Source: Acidobacteriota bacterium
Lineage (GTDB): Bacteria > Acidobacteriota > Vicinamibacteria > Vicinamibacterales > UBA2999
Direction: 5' to 3'
NCBI GenBank assembly: GCA_947478985.1
Contig: CANJYC010000005.1
Coordinates: 1 to 23,676, forward strand
Length of the DNA stretch: 23,676 bases
The notes below the pieces were generated by a model. That model did not search any database, was not told the DNA's origin, and saw nothing but the letters and a program-made list of their open reading frames with translations. Made by a program: the position numbers and the translations under genes. Positions within the stretch are counted from its first letter, which is position 1; each line of letters opens with the position of its first letter. Shown here one piece after another: positions 6,072-14,089 of this stretch.

Positions 6072-7930
6072 TGTACATCGAGCTTCATGCTGCGTCTGCG
6101 TTCAGCTTTCTGCAGGGGGCGTCCCTTCCGGAAGCGCTCGTCGAGCGGGCCGCGGCGCTCGGGTACCCGGCACTGGCGCTGCTCGATGCCGACGGCGTCT
6201 ACGGCGCGCCGCGCTTCCATAAGGCCGCCAGACAGGCCGGCATCCGCCCCATCGTCGGTGCGGAGCTGACGATCGGCCGACCGTCGGCAGCAGGCAGTCG
6301 GCAGGCTGCCTACCGCCTGTTCGCTGCGACCTGGCGTCTCCCCGTGCTTGTCGCGTCGTCAGAGGGCTACCAGAACCTCTGCCGCCTGGTCACGCGCATG
6401 AAACTGCGCGCGCCGAAAGGCGAAGGGGCGCTGGTGCTGGAGGAGCTCGAGGGGTTCACGACGGGCCTGGTCGCGCTCGTCGGCTCGCCGCTCCTCGTGA
6501 CGCAGCAGTACGGCGTCGGCGGCCTGCTCGATCGCCTCGTGGGCCTGTTCGGTCGCGGCAACGTGTGCGTCGAGCTGCAGCGGCACCTGCTGCGTGACGA
6601 GGAAGAGGACAACGTGGCGCTCGCGGAGCTGGCGAAGGCGTTTCGGGTTCCGGTCGTCGCCGCCAACGGCGTCCGCTTTGCCGAGCCGGCCGATCGGCGG
6701 CTCTTCGATGTGCTGACCTGTGTGCATCACAAGACGACGCTCGACATCGCCGGGCGGAGGCTGGCGCGCAACGCCGAGCGCTATCTGAAATCACCGGAGG
6801 CGATGGCGCAGCTCTTCGCCGATCGTCCCGATGCGCTGGCCGGGACGGCGGCGCTCGCCGAGCGTCTCGAGTACACGATGGCCGACCTCGGCTACCAGTT
6901 TCCCAGATACCCCGTGCCGGACGGCGGGAACGAGAGCGTGTTTCTCCGCCATGTCACGGAGGCGGGGGCACGTGATCGCTATCGTCCGTACTCCGACAAG
7001 GCCCGCGCCCAGATCACGCGCGAACTCGATCTGATCGAGAAGCTCAGCCTGGCCGGCTACTTTCTCATCGTCTGGGACATCGTCAATTACTGTCGTCAGC
7101 AGGGCATCCTGGTCCAGGGACGCGGCTCGGCGGCCAACAGTGCCGTCTGCTACAGCCTCGGCATCACGGCGGTCGATCCGATCGCGATGGATCTGCTGTT
7201 CGAGCGATTCCTGTCGGAGGAGCGTCGCGAGTGGCCCGACATCGACCTCGACCTGCCGAGCGGCGAGTCCCGTGAGCGCGTGATCCAGCATGTCTACGAG
7301 AAGTACGGCCAGTTCGGCGCGGCGATGACCGCCAACGTCATCACCTACCGCACGCGCAGCGCCGCGCGCGAGGTGGGGAAGGTGCTCTCGCTGACGGAGG
7401 GGGACATCGACGCGGTCACACAGGTGATGAACAACGTCGAGCAGGTCGGCCCGAACGAGGCCTTCGTCCGCCACATGGCCGCGGCGGGCGTCTCGCTCGA
7501 CATGCCGCGCATGCGGACGTTTGCCGATCTCTGGACGCGCATCCAGGATCTGCCGCGCCATCTCGGCCAGCACTCCGGCGGCATGGTCGTGTCCGAGGGC
7601 GCGCTCGACGCGGTGGTGCCGCTCGAACCGGCGAGCATGCCCGGGCGTGTCGTCATCCAGTGGGACAAGGACGACTGTGCCGACATGGGGATCGTCAAGA
7701 TCGACCTGCTCGGCCTCGGCATGATGGCGGCGCTGCAGGACGCCGTGGCGCTGGTGAACAGCACGCCGTCGCCGCCGGCGGCTGCCGGATCAGGAACCGT
7801 CGCGCGCTTCGATCTCGCGCATCTTCCCCCAGACGATCCGGAGGTCTACGACCTGCTGCGGAAGGCGGACACGATCGGGGTCTTTCAGGTGGAGTCGCGG
7901 GCGCAGATGGCCACGCTGCCGCGGTTGTAG
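6071..7930 (+). CDS. dnaE2: DnaE2 N-terminal part (PHP, palm, start of fingers)
   Basis: This is the uninterrupted 619 aa part before the amber codon. It has the PHP-like domain, the palm with all three expected catalytic aspartates (D390, D392, D545) and the fingers motifs RGSAANSAVCYSLG and FQVESRAQMATLPRL. It would lack most of the fingers, the clamp-binding region and the OB fold, so on its own it is unlikely to be a working polymerase. The GTG start has no visible ribosome binding site; coupling to imuB, which ends 45 bp upstream, is possible. Residues about 71-85 (around RPSAAGSRQAAYR) look like a small insertion relative to other DnaE2 proteins and are encoded by GGCAG/CTGCC-rich repeats. 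Confidence 0.8.
   Translation: MYIELHAASAFSFLQGASLPEALVERAAALGYPALALLDADGVYGAPRFHKAARQAGIRPIVGAELTIGRPSAAGSRQAAYRLFAATWRLPVLVASSEGYQNLCRLVTRMKLRAPKGEGALVLEELEGFTTGLVALVGSPLLVTQQYGVGGLLDRLVGLFGRGNVCVELQRHLLRDEEEDNVALAELAKAFRVPVVAANGVRFAEPADRRLFDVLTCVHHKTTLDIAGRRLARNAERYLKSPEAMAQLFADRPDALAGTAALAERLEYTMADLGYQFPRYPVPDGGNESVFLRHVTEAGARDRYRPYSDKARAQITRELDLIEKLSLAGYFLIVWDIVNYCRQQGILVQGRGSAANSAVCYSLGITAVDPIAMDLLFERFLSEERREWPDIDLDLPSGESRERVIQHVYEKYGQFGAAMTANVITYRTRSAAREVGKVLSLTEGDIDAVTQVMNNVEQVGPNEAFVRHMAAAGVSLDMPRMRTFADLWTRIQDLPRHLGQHSGGMVVSEGALDAVVPLEPASMPGRVVIQWDKDDCADMGIVKIDLLGLGMMAALQDAVALVNSTPSPPAAAGSGTVARFDLAHLPPDDPEVYDLLRKADTIGVFQVESRAQMATLPRL
7928..7930 (+). other. In-frame amber codon in dnaE2
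   Basis: The codon TAG stands between TTG (Leu) and CCG (Pro). Family members read L-K-P here, so one A to T change in AAG explains it. Sequence similarity continues without a gap or frame change on both sides. Confidence 0.9.
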
Positions 7931-7954
7931 CCGACGCACTTCTACGACCTCGTC

Positions 7955-9403
7955 GTGCAGGTGGCGATCATCCGCCCAGGGCCGATTGTCGGCGACATGG
8001 TGCACCCGTACCTGAACCGCCGCGCCGGCCGTGAGCCGGTGGTGCCGCTGCACCCCAGTCTCGAGCCGGTGCTGGCGCGCACGCTTGGCGTGCCGCTCTT
8101 CCAGGAGCAGTTGCTGCGCATGGCGATGGTCGCCGCCGGGTTCACGGGCGGGCAGGCCGAGGAACTGCGCCGGGCCATGGGATTCAAGCGCTCGGAGAAG
8201 CGGATGCAGCAGATCGAGGTGCAGCTGCGCGACGGGATGGCGCGGAACGGCATCCGCGGCGAGACCGCCGATCGGATCGTCCAGTCGATCACCTCGTTTG
8301 CGCTCTACGGGTTCCCCGAGTCGCACGCGGCGAGTTTCGCACTGCTCGCCTATGCCAGCGCGTATCTCAAGGTGCACTACCCGCTGGCGTTCTACACGAC
8401 GCTCCTCAACAACCAGCCGATGGGCTTTTATCACCCTGCCTCGCTCGTCAAGGACGCGCAGCGCCGGGGCATGCGGTTTCACCCGATCGACGTGCAGCAC
8501 TCCGACTGGCGCTGCCGCATCGAGGAGGACGGCGGCATCCGCATCGGCTTCATGTACGTGAACGGCTTGCGCAAGGAAGCAGGGGAGAGCATGGCGGCAT
8601 GTGATCGTACGAAGACAGCGGCGCCTCCGTTGCTGTGCGCGAAGTGCGGGTGCGACACCGAGTCGATGATCGAGACTGTCAGCGACACCCCCGCGGCGCG
8701 GACCTACTACTGCAACGTCTGCTCCCACGAATGGAGCGTGCCGCTGCAGCCGGTGGGCCGGTTCACCTCAATCGAGGATGTCGTGCGCCGGACCGGCCTG
8801 CGCCGTGACGAATTGACGACGCTGGCCGACATCGGGGCGCTCAATGCGTTCACCCACGAGCGGCGCAGCGCGATGTGGCAGGTGGAGCAGGCGGTGCGAC
8901 GCACCGGTGATCTGTACGCGGGCCTTGAGGACACCACTCAGGGCGCAGGTCATGAGGCTGAGGCCCCGCCGGCGTCACCGTTGCGGCCGATGACCGTGCA
9001 CGAGCGCCTGCACGCCGACTATGCGGGGACGGGGCTGACCATCGGACCGCATCCGATGGCGCTGCGGCGCGGCGACATGGCCCTTCGCGGTGTGCTGCGC
9101 GCCTCCGATCTGCCGCAGGCGAGAAACGGCCGACGTGTGCGCGTGGCCGGAATGGTTATCACGCGTCAGCGTCCCGGCACCGCCAAGGGGTTCGTCTTTC
9201 TGACGCTGGAGGACGAGACCGGCGTCTCCAACGTCATCATCCGTCCCGATCTCTTCGAGCGCGACCGTACGACCGTCATCCGCCAGCCCTTCCTGATTGT
9301 CGATGGGGTGCTCCAGCACCAGGACGGGGTGCTGTCGGTGCGGGCGGAGCGGGTGCAGGGGATGGAGGGGGGAACCGCCGTCGACGCCCACGATTTCTAC
9401 TGA
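7955..9403 (+). CDS. dnaE2: DnaE2 C-terminal part (fingers, clamp-binding region, OB fold)
   Basis: This is the open frame downstream of the amber codon, up to 482 aa from a GTG that has no ribosome binding site and lies inside a conserved motif (VVQVAIIRPGPIVGDMVHPYL), so independent initiation is doubtful. It holds the rest of the fingers (MAMVAAGFTGGQAEELRRAMGFKR), the helix-hairpin-helix region (GFPESHAASFALLAYASAYLKVHYP), a zinc-ribbon-like insertion, LADIGALNAF, and the OB fold ending VRAERVQGMEGGTAVDAHDFY. Codon use is the same as upstream and the frame is intact, which suggests the interruption is very recent or not real in the cell. Confidence 0.75.
   Translation: MQVAIIRPGPIVGDMVHPYLNRRAGREPVVPLHPSLEPVLARTLGVPLFQEQLLRMAMVAAGFTGGQAEELRRAMGFKRSEKRMQQIEVQLRDGMARNGIRGETADRIVQSITSFALYGFPESHAASFALLAYASAYLKVHYPLAFYTTLLNNQPMGFYHPASLVKDAQRRGMRFHPIDVQHSDWRCRIEEDGGIRIGFMYVNGLRKEAGESMAACDRTKTAAPPLLCAKCGCDTESMIETVSDTPAARTYYCNVCSHEWSVPLQPVGRFTSIEDVVRRTGLRRDELTTLADIGALNAFTHERRSAMWQVEQAVRRTGDLYAGLEDTTQGAGHEAEAPPASPLRPMTVHERLHADYAGTGLTIGPHPMALRRGDMALRGVLRASDLPQARNGRRVRVAGMVITRQRPGTAKGFVFLTLEDETGVSNVIIRPDLFERDRTTVIRQPFLIVDGVLQHQDGVLSVRAERVQGMEGGTAVDAHDFY
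8636..8722 (+). other. Zinc-ribbon-like insertion within DnaE2
   Basis: Cysteines at read-through residues 856, 859, 881 and 884 form C-x2-C-x21-C-x2-C (CAKCGC ... YYCNVCSHEW), with a fifth Cys at 861. The segment sits between the DnaE2 motif GFMYVNGLRKEAGE and RFTSIEDVVRRTGLRRDEL, which are nearly adjacent in DnaE2 proteins I know. The layout and the closing CxxCxHxW pattern resemble small stand-alone zinc ribbons. Confidence 0.65.
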
Positions 9404-9417
9404 GCGCAGGCCCCTAT

Positions 9418-9447
9418 TTGACACGGTTGTCCGGAGGTTGTTACAGT
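9418..9447 (+). promoter_or_regulatory. Sigma70-like promoter of the TonB-dependent receptor gene
   Basis: A perfect -35 TTGACA (9418-9423) and a -10 TACAGT (9442-9447) are separated by 18 bp. The predicted leader is about 60 nt. This gives the receptor gene its own promoter, 15 bp after the end of dnaE2. Confidence 0.6.
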
Positions 9448-9513
9448 CCGACGTTCTCTGACTCTGGAGTTTACGCAAGGTTTCGGATCGCCCTCGATCC
9501 GGGAGATGCACTG

Positions 9514-12500
9514 ATGTCGTTTGCTGTAGGTATTCGCCATGCGCGCCGCGCGGCCCTGCTGCCGCTGCTCGCGCTGTTCTGCTCCTTCCTGGCTCTTCCT
9601 GCCGTGGCCCACGCGCAGGCGTCAGCCAACAGCGGTCAAATCGGCGGAGAGGTGCTTGACCCGTCAGGCGCGGCCGTCGTCGACGTCGCCGTCGAGGTTC
9701 GAAATATCGACACCAATTACTCGCGCGCCGGAAAGACGGACAGCGCCGGCCGCTATGCGGTGGGCCCGGTTCCGCTCGGCACCTATGACGTGACGGTGAC
9801 GCCGGCCAACATGGCGGCCTCCACGCAGCGCGTCTATGTCTCGCTCGGCGCTCGCGCCGCGGCCGACTTCACGCTGGGCCTGTCCGGCGTGAAGGAATCG
9901 GTCGACGTCGTCGCCGGGGCGATGAATCAGCCGACGCAGACCTTCTCCAAGTCCATTCTGTCCGAGACCCAGCTCCGCGACCTGCCCGCGCCCGGACGGC
10001 GCATCAAGAACCTCTTCCTGCTGACGCCGGCGTCGCAGATCGAGCCCGAATGCGGCGGATTCTCGGTGTCGGGGCAGAAAGGTGTCGACACGGCGTTCAA
10101 TGTGGACGGCGGCGACTACACCAGCTCGCACTTCTGCGGCCACGTGGAGATGACGCCCAGCTTCACGGTGGAGGCGCTGCAGGAATTCCAGGTACTCCGC
10201 AGCACGTTCTCGGCCGAGTTCGGCCGTTCGAGCGGCGGCATCGTCAACCTCGCCACCAAGTCGGGCACCAACCAGTTCCACGGGTCGAGCTTCTACCTCT
10301 TCCGCAACGACGCGTTGACCAAGATCGACCCGTACGGCAAGGAACAGATCAACCTGGGCAATCAGTACGGCGGTTCGATCGGCGGCCCGATCGTCACCGA
10401 CCGGACGTTCTTCTTCAGCGCGGCTGAAGCGCAGTACAACACCAAGCCCGTGAAGGTGCTGTTCGATCAGTTGGACAGCCAGGGCATCAGGAACACAGCC
10501 GGCGCGCAGGCCCTCCTGGCCACGGCGCCGGAGACCGGCCTCACCGCGGTGAGCCGTCTCGAGTCGATGATCAATCGCATCGACCACCGCATCACAAACG
10601 GCCAGAACCTGGTCGTGCGTGGAGACTTCACGCACGACAAGATCATGAATTCGATCGGGTCCTTCATCAACACCAACGGCCTCGGTTCCGATTCACTCAC
10701 GAACCGCGACGTGACCAACGCCTCGCCGACCAGCAATCGCACGAACGCGACCGGGATGGTGCAGCTGATGTCCGTCATCGGTCCGCGACAGGTCAACGAA
10801 CTGCGGGTGCAGGCAGCGCGCGAGTACCGGCCGTGGGAACCGGGCGTCGGCCCGGAAGTGACGGTTCGCGAAGGCGCTCCCTTCCAGACCGTGGCGATCT
10901 ACGGGCCGCAGGCGACCGGCCTGAGCTACGGCAACGTGGGCTACAAGTTCACTGACAAGCGCTACCAGTTCACGGACAACCTGTCCTTCGTCAGTGGCTC
11001 CCACACCCTGAAGACGGGCGTCGATGCGGACCTGGTGTTCTCGCGCGTCGTCTTCAACCCGGGCAGCAACGGCATTTACCGTTTTGACGGTCTGGCCAAT
11101 TACCTGGCGCGCCAGCCGGCGACCTACTCTCAGTTCGCGGGCACCGGCACCGTCGACACGGGCAAGCACCAGATCGCGATCTACGCGCAGGACGAGTGGC
11201 GTGTGGCCCCGGGCCTCACAGTCAGCCCCGGATTCCGCTACGAGATGGCGCTGCTTCCGGACTATCAGGCGGCCACGGTGCCGCAGAACCGCTACCCGTT
11301 GGCGACGAGCATTCCGGACGACAAGGAGATGATCGGGCCGCGCCTCGGCATGGCGTGGGATACCCGCCAGGACGGCAAGACGGTACTGCGTGCCGCCGCC
11401 GGAGTGTTTTATGCGCCTCCGTACATCTCGCTGTTTGAACAGGCTATTGTCAGCAACGGCGGCAACCCGGAACTGAGCAGCACTGTCAGCCTGAACAGCA
11501 ACGCCGAAATCCAGGCCGCCTTCAACAGCGTCGGCATCAACCTGCCCGGCGCGCCGCTCAACAACCTGCCGGGCTTCACGCTCGCGCAGTTGAACCAGCT
11601 GCGGTCGCCGGCCTCACGGCTTGCGCAGTCGACGAGCGTGTTCTACTTCGATCAGAACTTCAAGCTGCCGCGGTCGGTGCAGTTCCGCGGTGCGATCGAA
11701 CGCCAGTTGGGCACCGGCATCACGGCCTCGCTCGACTACACGCAGATCGCCGTCTCGCGGATGGACCGCGTGCGCGACATCAACCTGCCCTCGCCGACTA
11801 TCGATGCCACCGGCCGTCCGGTCTATACGCCGAGCGCCGCGGTGAGCGTGAACTCGCTGCGCCCGGATTCGAAGTTCGGCGCGGTCTACGTGACCGAGTC
11901 GTCGGCGCGTTCGCTCTATCGCGGGACCACCGCGATCCTGAACGTTCGTCGCACCAGCTTCCTGGTCGACGCCAGCTATACGCTCGGCTATAGCCAGAGC
12001 TACGACGACCACGAGAACGGCGGGTTCAGCGGCGCGAACTACGTTGACGTGAACAACATCGCGAACGAGTACGGCTGGTCGAACATCGATCAGCGTCACC
12101 AGTTCACGACCAACGGCGTGGTGTTCCTGCCCAAGGGGATCCAGTTCGCCACGCAGATGCGCTACAACTCGGGCCGGCCGTTCAGCCCGAGAACGGGTGT
12201 CGACTCCAACCGTGACGGCGTCACCAATGATCGGCCGATGCTGAATGGTTCGGTGGTCGGGCGCAATCCCGACGCCTACCGCAAGGGCGGCTTCGCCGAT
12301 ACGAGCGTGCGGCTGCAGAAGAACTTCACGCTGCCGAGCGAGAAGATGATTTCGATCACGGCTGAGGCGTTCAACATCTTCAATGCCGCGAACATGGAGA
12401 CCAACCAGATCAACTACGGGAACGACCTGTCCCAGCCGAGCACGAACCCGCTCTTCGGGAAGACGGTCGATGCGAACGGTGTGCCGATTCCGGGAAACAC

Positions 12501-12552
12501 GCTGCGCACGACGCCGTTCCAGGTGCAGCTGGGGCTTCGGCTCCAGTTCTAG
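9514..12552 (+). CDS. Oar-like TonB-dependent outer-membrane receptor
   Basis: This 1012 aa outer-membrane protein belongs to the TonB-dependent receptor group with an N-terminal carboxypeptidase-regulatory-like (Ig-like) domain, abundant in Acidobacteriota. The signal peptide covers residues 1-34 (RRAALLPLLALFCSFLALP, ending AVAHAQ). Residues 40-130 form the beta-sandwich (GQIGGEVLDPSGAAVVDV, DSAGRYAVGPVPLGTYDVTV). The plug region follows, with QEFQVLRSTFSAEFGRSSGG and VNLATKSGTNQFHGSSFYLFRND, and then a long beta-barrel ending in the aromatic LRLQF. The ATG at 9514 has GGGAG 8 nt upstream; an upstream TTG at 9418 is the -35 element. The ligand cannot be deduced; candidates are plant polymers, siderophores or peptides. 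Gene expression is probably independent of dnaE2. Confidence 0.93.
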   Translation: MSFAVGIRHARRAALLPLLALFCSFLALPAVAHAQASANSGQIGGEVLDPSGAAVVDVAVEVRNIDTNYSRAGKTDSAGRYAVGPVPLGTYDVTVTPANMAASTQRVYVSLGARAAADFTLGLSGVKESVDVVAGAMNQPTQTFSKSILSETQLRDLPAPGRRIKNLFLLTPASQIEPECGGFSVSGQKGVDTAFNVDGGDYTSSHFCGHVEMTPSFTVEALQEFQVLRSTFSAEFGRSSGGIVNLATKSGTNQFHGSSFYLFRNDALTKIDPYGKEQINLGNQYGGSIGGPIVTDRTFFFSAAEAQYNTKPVKVLFDQLDSQGIRNTAGAQALLATAPETGLTAVSRLESMINRIDHRITNGQNLVVRGDFTHDKIMNSIGSFINTNGLGSDSLTNRDVTNASPTSNRTNATGMVQLMSVIGPRQVNELRVQAAREYRPWEPGVGPEVTVREGAPFQTVAIYGPQATGLSYGNVGYKFTDKRYQFTDNLSFVSGSHTLKTGVDADLVFSRVVFNPGSNGIYRFDGLANYLARQPATYSQFAGTGTVDTGKHQIAIYAQDEWRVAPGLTVSPGFRYEMALLPDYQAATVPQNRYPLATSIPDDKEMIGPRLGMAWDTRQDGKTVLRAAAGVFYAPPYISLFEQAIVSNGGNPELSSTVSLNSNAEIQAAFNSVGINLPGAPLNNLPGFTLAQLNQLRSPASRLAQSTSVFYFDQNFKLPRSVQFRGAIERQLGTGITASLDYTQIAVSRMDRVRDINLPSPTIDATGRPVYTPSAAVSVNSLRPDSKFGAVYVTESSARSLYRGTTAILNVRRTSFLVDASYTLGYSQSYDDHENGGFSGANYVDVNNIANEYGWSNIDQRHQFTTNGVVFLPKGIQFATQMRYNSGRPFSPRTGVDSNRDGVTNDRPMLNGSVVGRNPDAYRKGGFADTSVRLQKNFTLPSEKMISITAEAFNIFNAANMETNQINYGNDLSQPSTNPLFGKTVDANGVPIPGNTLRTTPFQVQLGLRLQF

Positions 12553-12572
12553 GCACGTTCGGTTCACGTCAC

Positions 12573-12604
12573 ACGAGGGGCCGGCTGCAAGGCTGGCCCC
12601 TCGT
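12573..12604 (+). terminator. Strong hairpin after the TonB-dependent receptor gene
   Basis: A 13-bp stem (12573-12585 with 12592-12604, one G-T wobble) closes a 6-nt loop 20 bp after the stop codon. The stem is very GC-rich. The following bases are CGTCCG rather than a T-run, so it is either a non-canonical terminator or an mRNA-stabilising end. Confidence 0.6.
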
Positions 12605-12632
12605 CGTCCGAAGGCCGCTGCAACATGCCGTC

Positions 12633-12692
12633 ATCACGTGCCTCGTCACAAGCACTGTCACAATCGCTGTCACATGCGCCATCACATCCGCC
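12633..12692 (+). repeat. 12-bp tandem repeat, five copies
   Basis: Five consecutive 12-bp units start at 12633, 12645, 12657, 12669 and 12681 with the consensus RTCACAnnCnCY (for example GTCACAAGCACT, GTCACAATCGCT). The array ends directly at a small hairpin and lies in the leader of the next gene. It is also open in the frame of that gene, where each unit encodes four residues of the S-Q/H-x-x type. Confidence 0.75.
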
Positions 12693-12702
12693 TTCAGGCG
12701 GA
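12687..12702. repeat. Perfect inverted repeat next to the start of the CPEC-protein gene
   Basis: TCCGCC (12687-12692), loop TTCA, GGCGGA (12697-12702) form a 6-bp perfect hairpin ending one base before the ATG at 12703. The right arm contains the only ribosome-binding-like sequence (AGGCGG), so folding would hide it. The palindrome could also be a dispersed short repeat. Confidence 0.6.
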
Positions 12703-13251
12703 ATGATGCGTCGATCGAGCCTGCCTCTGGCCGCGATGGCGGCCGTGCTCGTGATGCTGGTGTCAGCGGTGGCACCCCTCCACGGCGCCAACGTCCTCGA
12801 CCAACTCAAGACCCGATTCAATCAGGACACCGGCGTGCTGCGGCTCGTCGTGCTCGTCTCGCCCACCTGTCCCGAGTGCACCAGCGGGGCAGGCTGGATT
12901 CAGGAATACATCCTGAAGCGCAATCCGACGCTCAACCTCAAGGTCTACACTGTCTGGTATGAGATGTATCCGGGAGACTCCCCGGACGATTTTCCGGCGG
13001 CGCGCAAGATGATGCCGGACAAGCGCGTGTCACACTTCTGGGACCAGGGAAAGGACGTCGGGCGCTGGTTCTTCGGCCTTGTGCCGACGGCCACCACGGG
13101 CGAGATTGAGTGGGACGCCTTCTACCTCTACGATAAGGATTCGGTCTGGGCAGAGCGGCCAACGGCCATGCTCACCTGGGGCCGCACGATCTTGAAGGAT
13201 CGCAGGAAGCTGACGGCGGCGGTGGCGGAATTGACGGGAGATCAACGATGA
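12703..13251 (+). CDS. Exported thioredoxin-fold protein with CPEC motif
   Basis: This 182 aa protein has an N-terminal signal peptide or membrane anchor (MMRRSSLPLAAMAAVLVMLV, ending near APLHGA). A thioredoxin-like strand then leads to the redox motif C56-P-E-C59 in LVVLVSPTCPECTSG. The rest (YTVWYEMYPGDSPDDFPAARKMMPD, VSHFWDQGKDVGRWF, YLYDKDSVW) is not recognised as a named family. ATG 12703 or 12706 is preferred because the signal peptide starts there; the frame is open to 12625 but that part is encoded by the tandem repeat. The stop overlaps the start of the next gene (ATGA). A periplasmic thiol-disulfide role is inferred from the motif and the neighbour. Confidence 0.75.
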   Translation: MMRRSSLPLAAMAAVLVMLVSAVAPLHGANVLDQLKTRFNQDTGVLRLVVLVSPTCPECTSGAGWIQEYILKRNPTLNLKVYTVWYEMYPGDSPDDFPAARKMMPDKRVSHFWDQGKDVGRWFFGLVPTATTGEIEWDAFYLYDKDSVWAERPTAMLTWGRTILKDRRKLTAAVAELTGDQR

Positions 13252-14078
13252 GCGTAAGACGCATTCGACCGGTGCTGGTTCTGCTCCTGCTCCTGGCAGG
13301 TGTCCGCCATGCCGACGCCGACATTCACTGGTACAAGGATCTGAAGGAGGCGAGCGCGGTCGCGCAGAAGAACAACCTGCCGATGTTCATCGACTTCTGG
13401 GCGGACTGGTGCGGCGTCTGCAAGATCATGGATGCGGAGGTCTATACCGACCCGAAAGTGATCAAGGCCTTCGAGGCGAATGTCGTCGGTGTGCGGCTGC
13501 ATTTCGACCTGCAGCCGGACATGGCGCACAAGTACAACGTGCCCGCGCTGCCGTTCCTGGTCTGGACGAATTCCTACGGCACGCCACTCGCGTACCATCG
13601 CGGTCTGCTCGAAGCCGAGGACCTCGGGCGTGTGCTCGAAGCCATGCCGGACCTCGCGGAGATTAACAGGCTCGACCGCAATCTGCAGAAGGACAAGAAC
13701 AATCTCGCGGATCTGCTGAACCTTGGGCACTCGCTTCGGGAATCAGGCTTCTACGAAACGAGCAGCACCTATTTCGAGCGCGCGTTGAAGCAGAAGGCCG
13801 CGAAGGGCGATGCGGCGATGCGCGAGTCGGTGCTCTTCGATATGGGGCAGAACGCGCTGCAGATTGAGGACGGCAAGAGCGCGGCTGCCACGTTCGAGCA
13901 GAGTGTGAAGGAATTCCCGAAAAGCTCCCGGATGCCGGACGTGCTGCTGGGTCTGGGCAAGGCCTACGCGCTCGACGACAAGGCCGACAAGGCCCGGAAG
14001 TCCCTCAACGCCGTCATCGCGGACTATCCGGACTCGGCCGCGGCGGCGGAAGCCCGCTCGCTGCTCAAGACACTGTAG
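13248..14078 (+). CDS. Exported thioredoxin with C-terminal TPR-like repeats
   Basis: This 276 aa protein starts with a signal peptide (PVLVLLLLLAGVRHADA). Residues about 28-135 are a thioredoxin domain of the DsbD-gamma/thioredoxin_7 type, with FIDFWADWCGVCKIMDAEVY (C55, C58) and NVPALPFLVW, where P99 is the likely cis-proline. Residues about 150-276 are helical tetratricopeptide-like repeats (LADLLNLGHSLRESGFYETSSTYFERAL, DVLLGLGKAYALDDKADKARKSLNAVI). The ATG overlaps the upstream stop, so it is translationally coupled to the CPEC protein. The pair probably acts in the periplasm as a thiol reductase or disulfide carrier plus a scaffold. The reduced partner is not visible in the window. Confidence 0.85.
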   Translation: MSVRRIRPVLVLLLLLAGVRHADADIHWYKDLKEASAVAQKNNLPMFIDFWADWCGVCKIMDAEVYTDPKVIKAFEANVVGVRLHFDLQPDMAHKYNVPALPFLVWTNSYGTPLAYHRGLLEAEDLGRVLEAMPDLAEINRLDRNLQKDKNNLADLLNLGHSLRESGFYETSSTYFERALKQKAAKGDAAMRESVLFDMGQNALQIEDGKSAAATFEQSVKEFPKSSRMPDVLLGLGKAYALDDKADKARKSLNAVIADYPDSAAAAEARSLLKTL

Positions 14079-14089
14079 GATAGCGATCG

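Larger units (their letters stand above)
6071..9403 (+). pseudogene. dnaE2: dnaE2, error-prone DNA polymerase interrupted by one in-frame TAG
   Basis: Read through one stop, this is a 1110-codon DnaE2, the C-family polymerase of the ImuABC mutasome that copies past lesions. The two halves are in the same frame and directly continuous. The PHP domain begins ELHAASAFSFLQGAS (residues 4-18), in which the second histidine of the active PHP motif is replaced, as is typical of DnaE2. PDIDLDLPSGE carries catalytic D390 and D392; KIDLLGLG carries D545. The stop at 7928-7930 falls at residue 620 in ATLPRL*PTHFYDLV, where the family has lysine, so AAG to TAG is a single-base change. The beta-clamp-facing and OB-fold parts (VRVAGMVITRQRPGTAKG) follow intact. 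No other lesion is seen. It may be a recent pseudogene, a sequencing error, or a suppressed amber. Confidence 0.85.

Noticed and set aside
7928..7930. Programmed recoding of TAG, such as pyrrolysine insertion
   Set aside because: There is no sequence support; the simple lysine codon change or a sequencing error explains it better. No downstream stem-loop of note was recognised.
9418..9513. Upstream TTG start for the TonB-dependent receptor
   Set aside because: The TTG is part of a perfect -35 TTGACA, and the ATG at 9514 has a ribosome binding site and is followed by a standard signal peptide.
12633..12692. CRISPR-like array
   Set aside because: The units are 12 bp and tandem with no spacers, and no cas genes are present.
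12625..12702. Longer N-terminus of the CPEC protein
   Set aside because: The extension is encoded by the 12-bp tandem repeat and would put 26 polar residues in front of the signal peptide.
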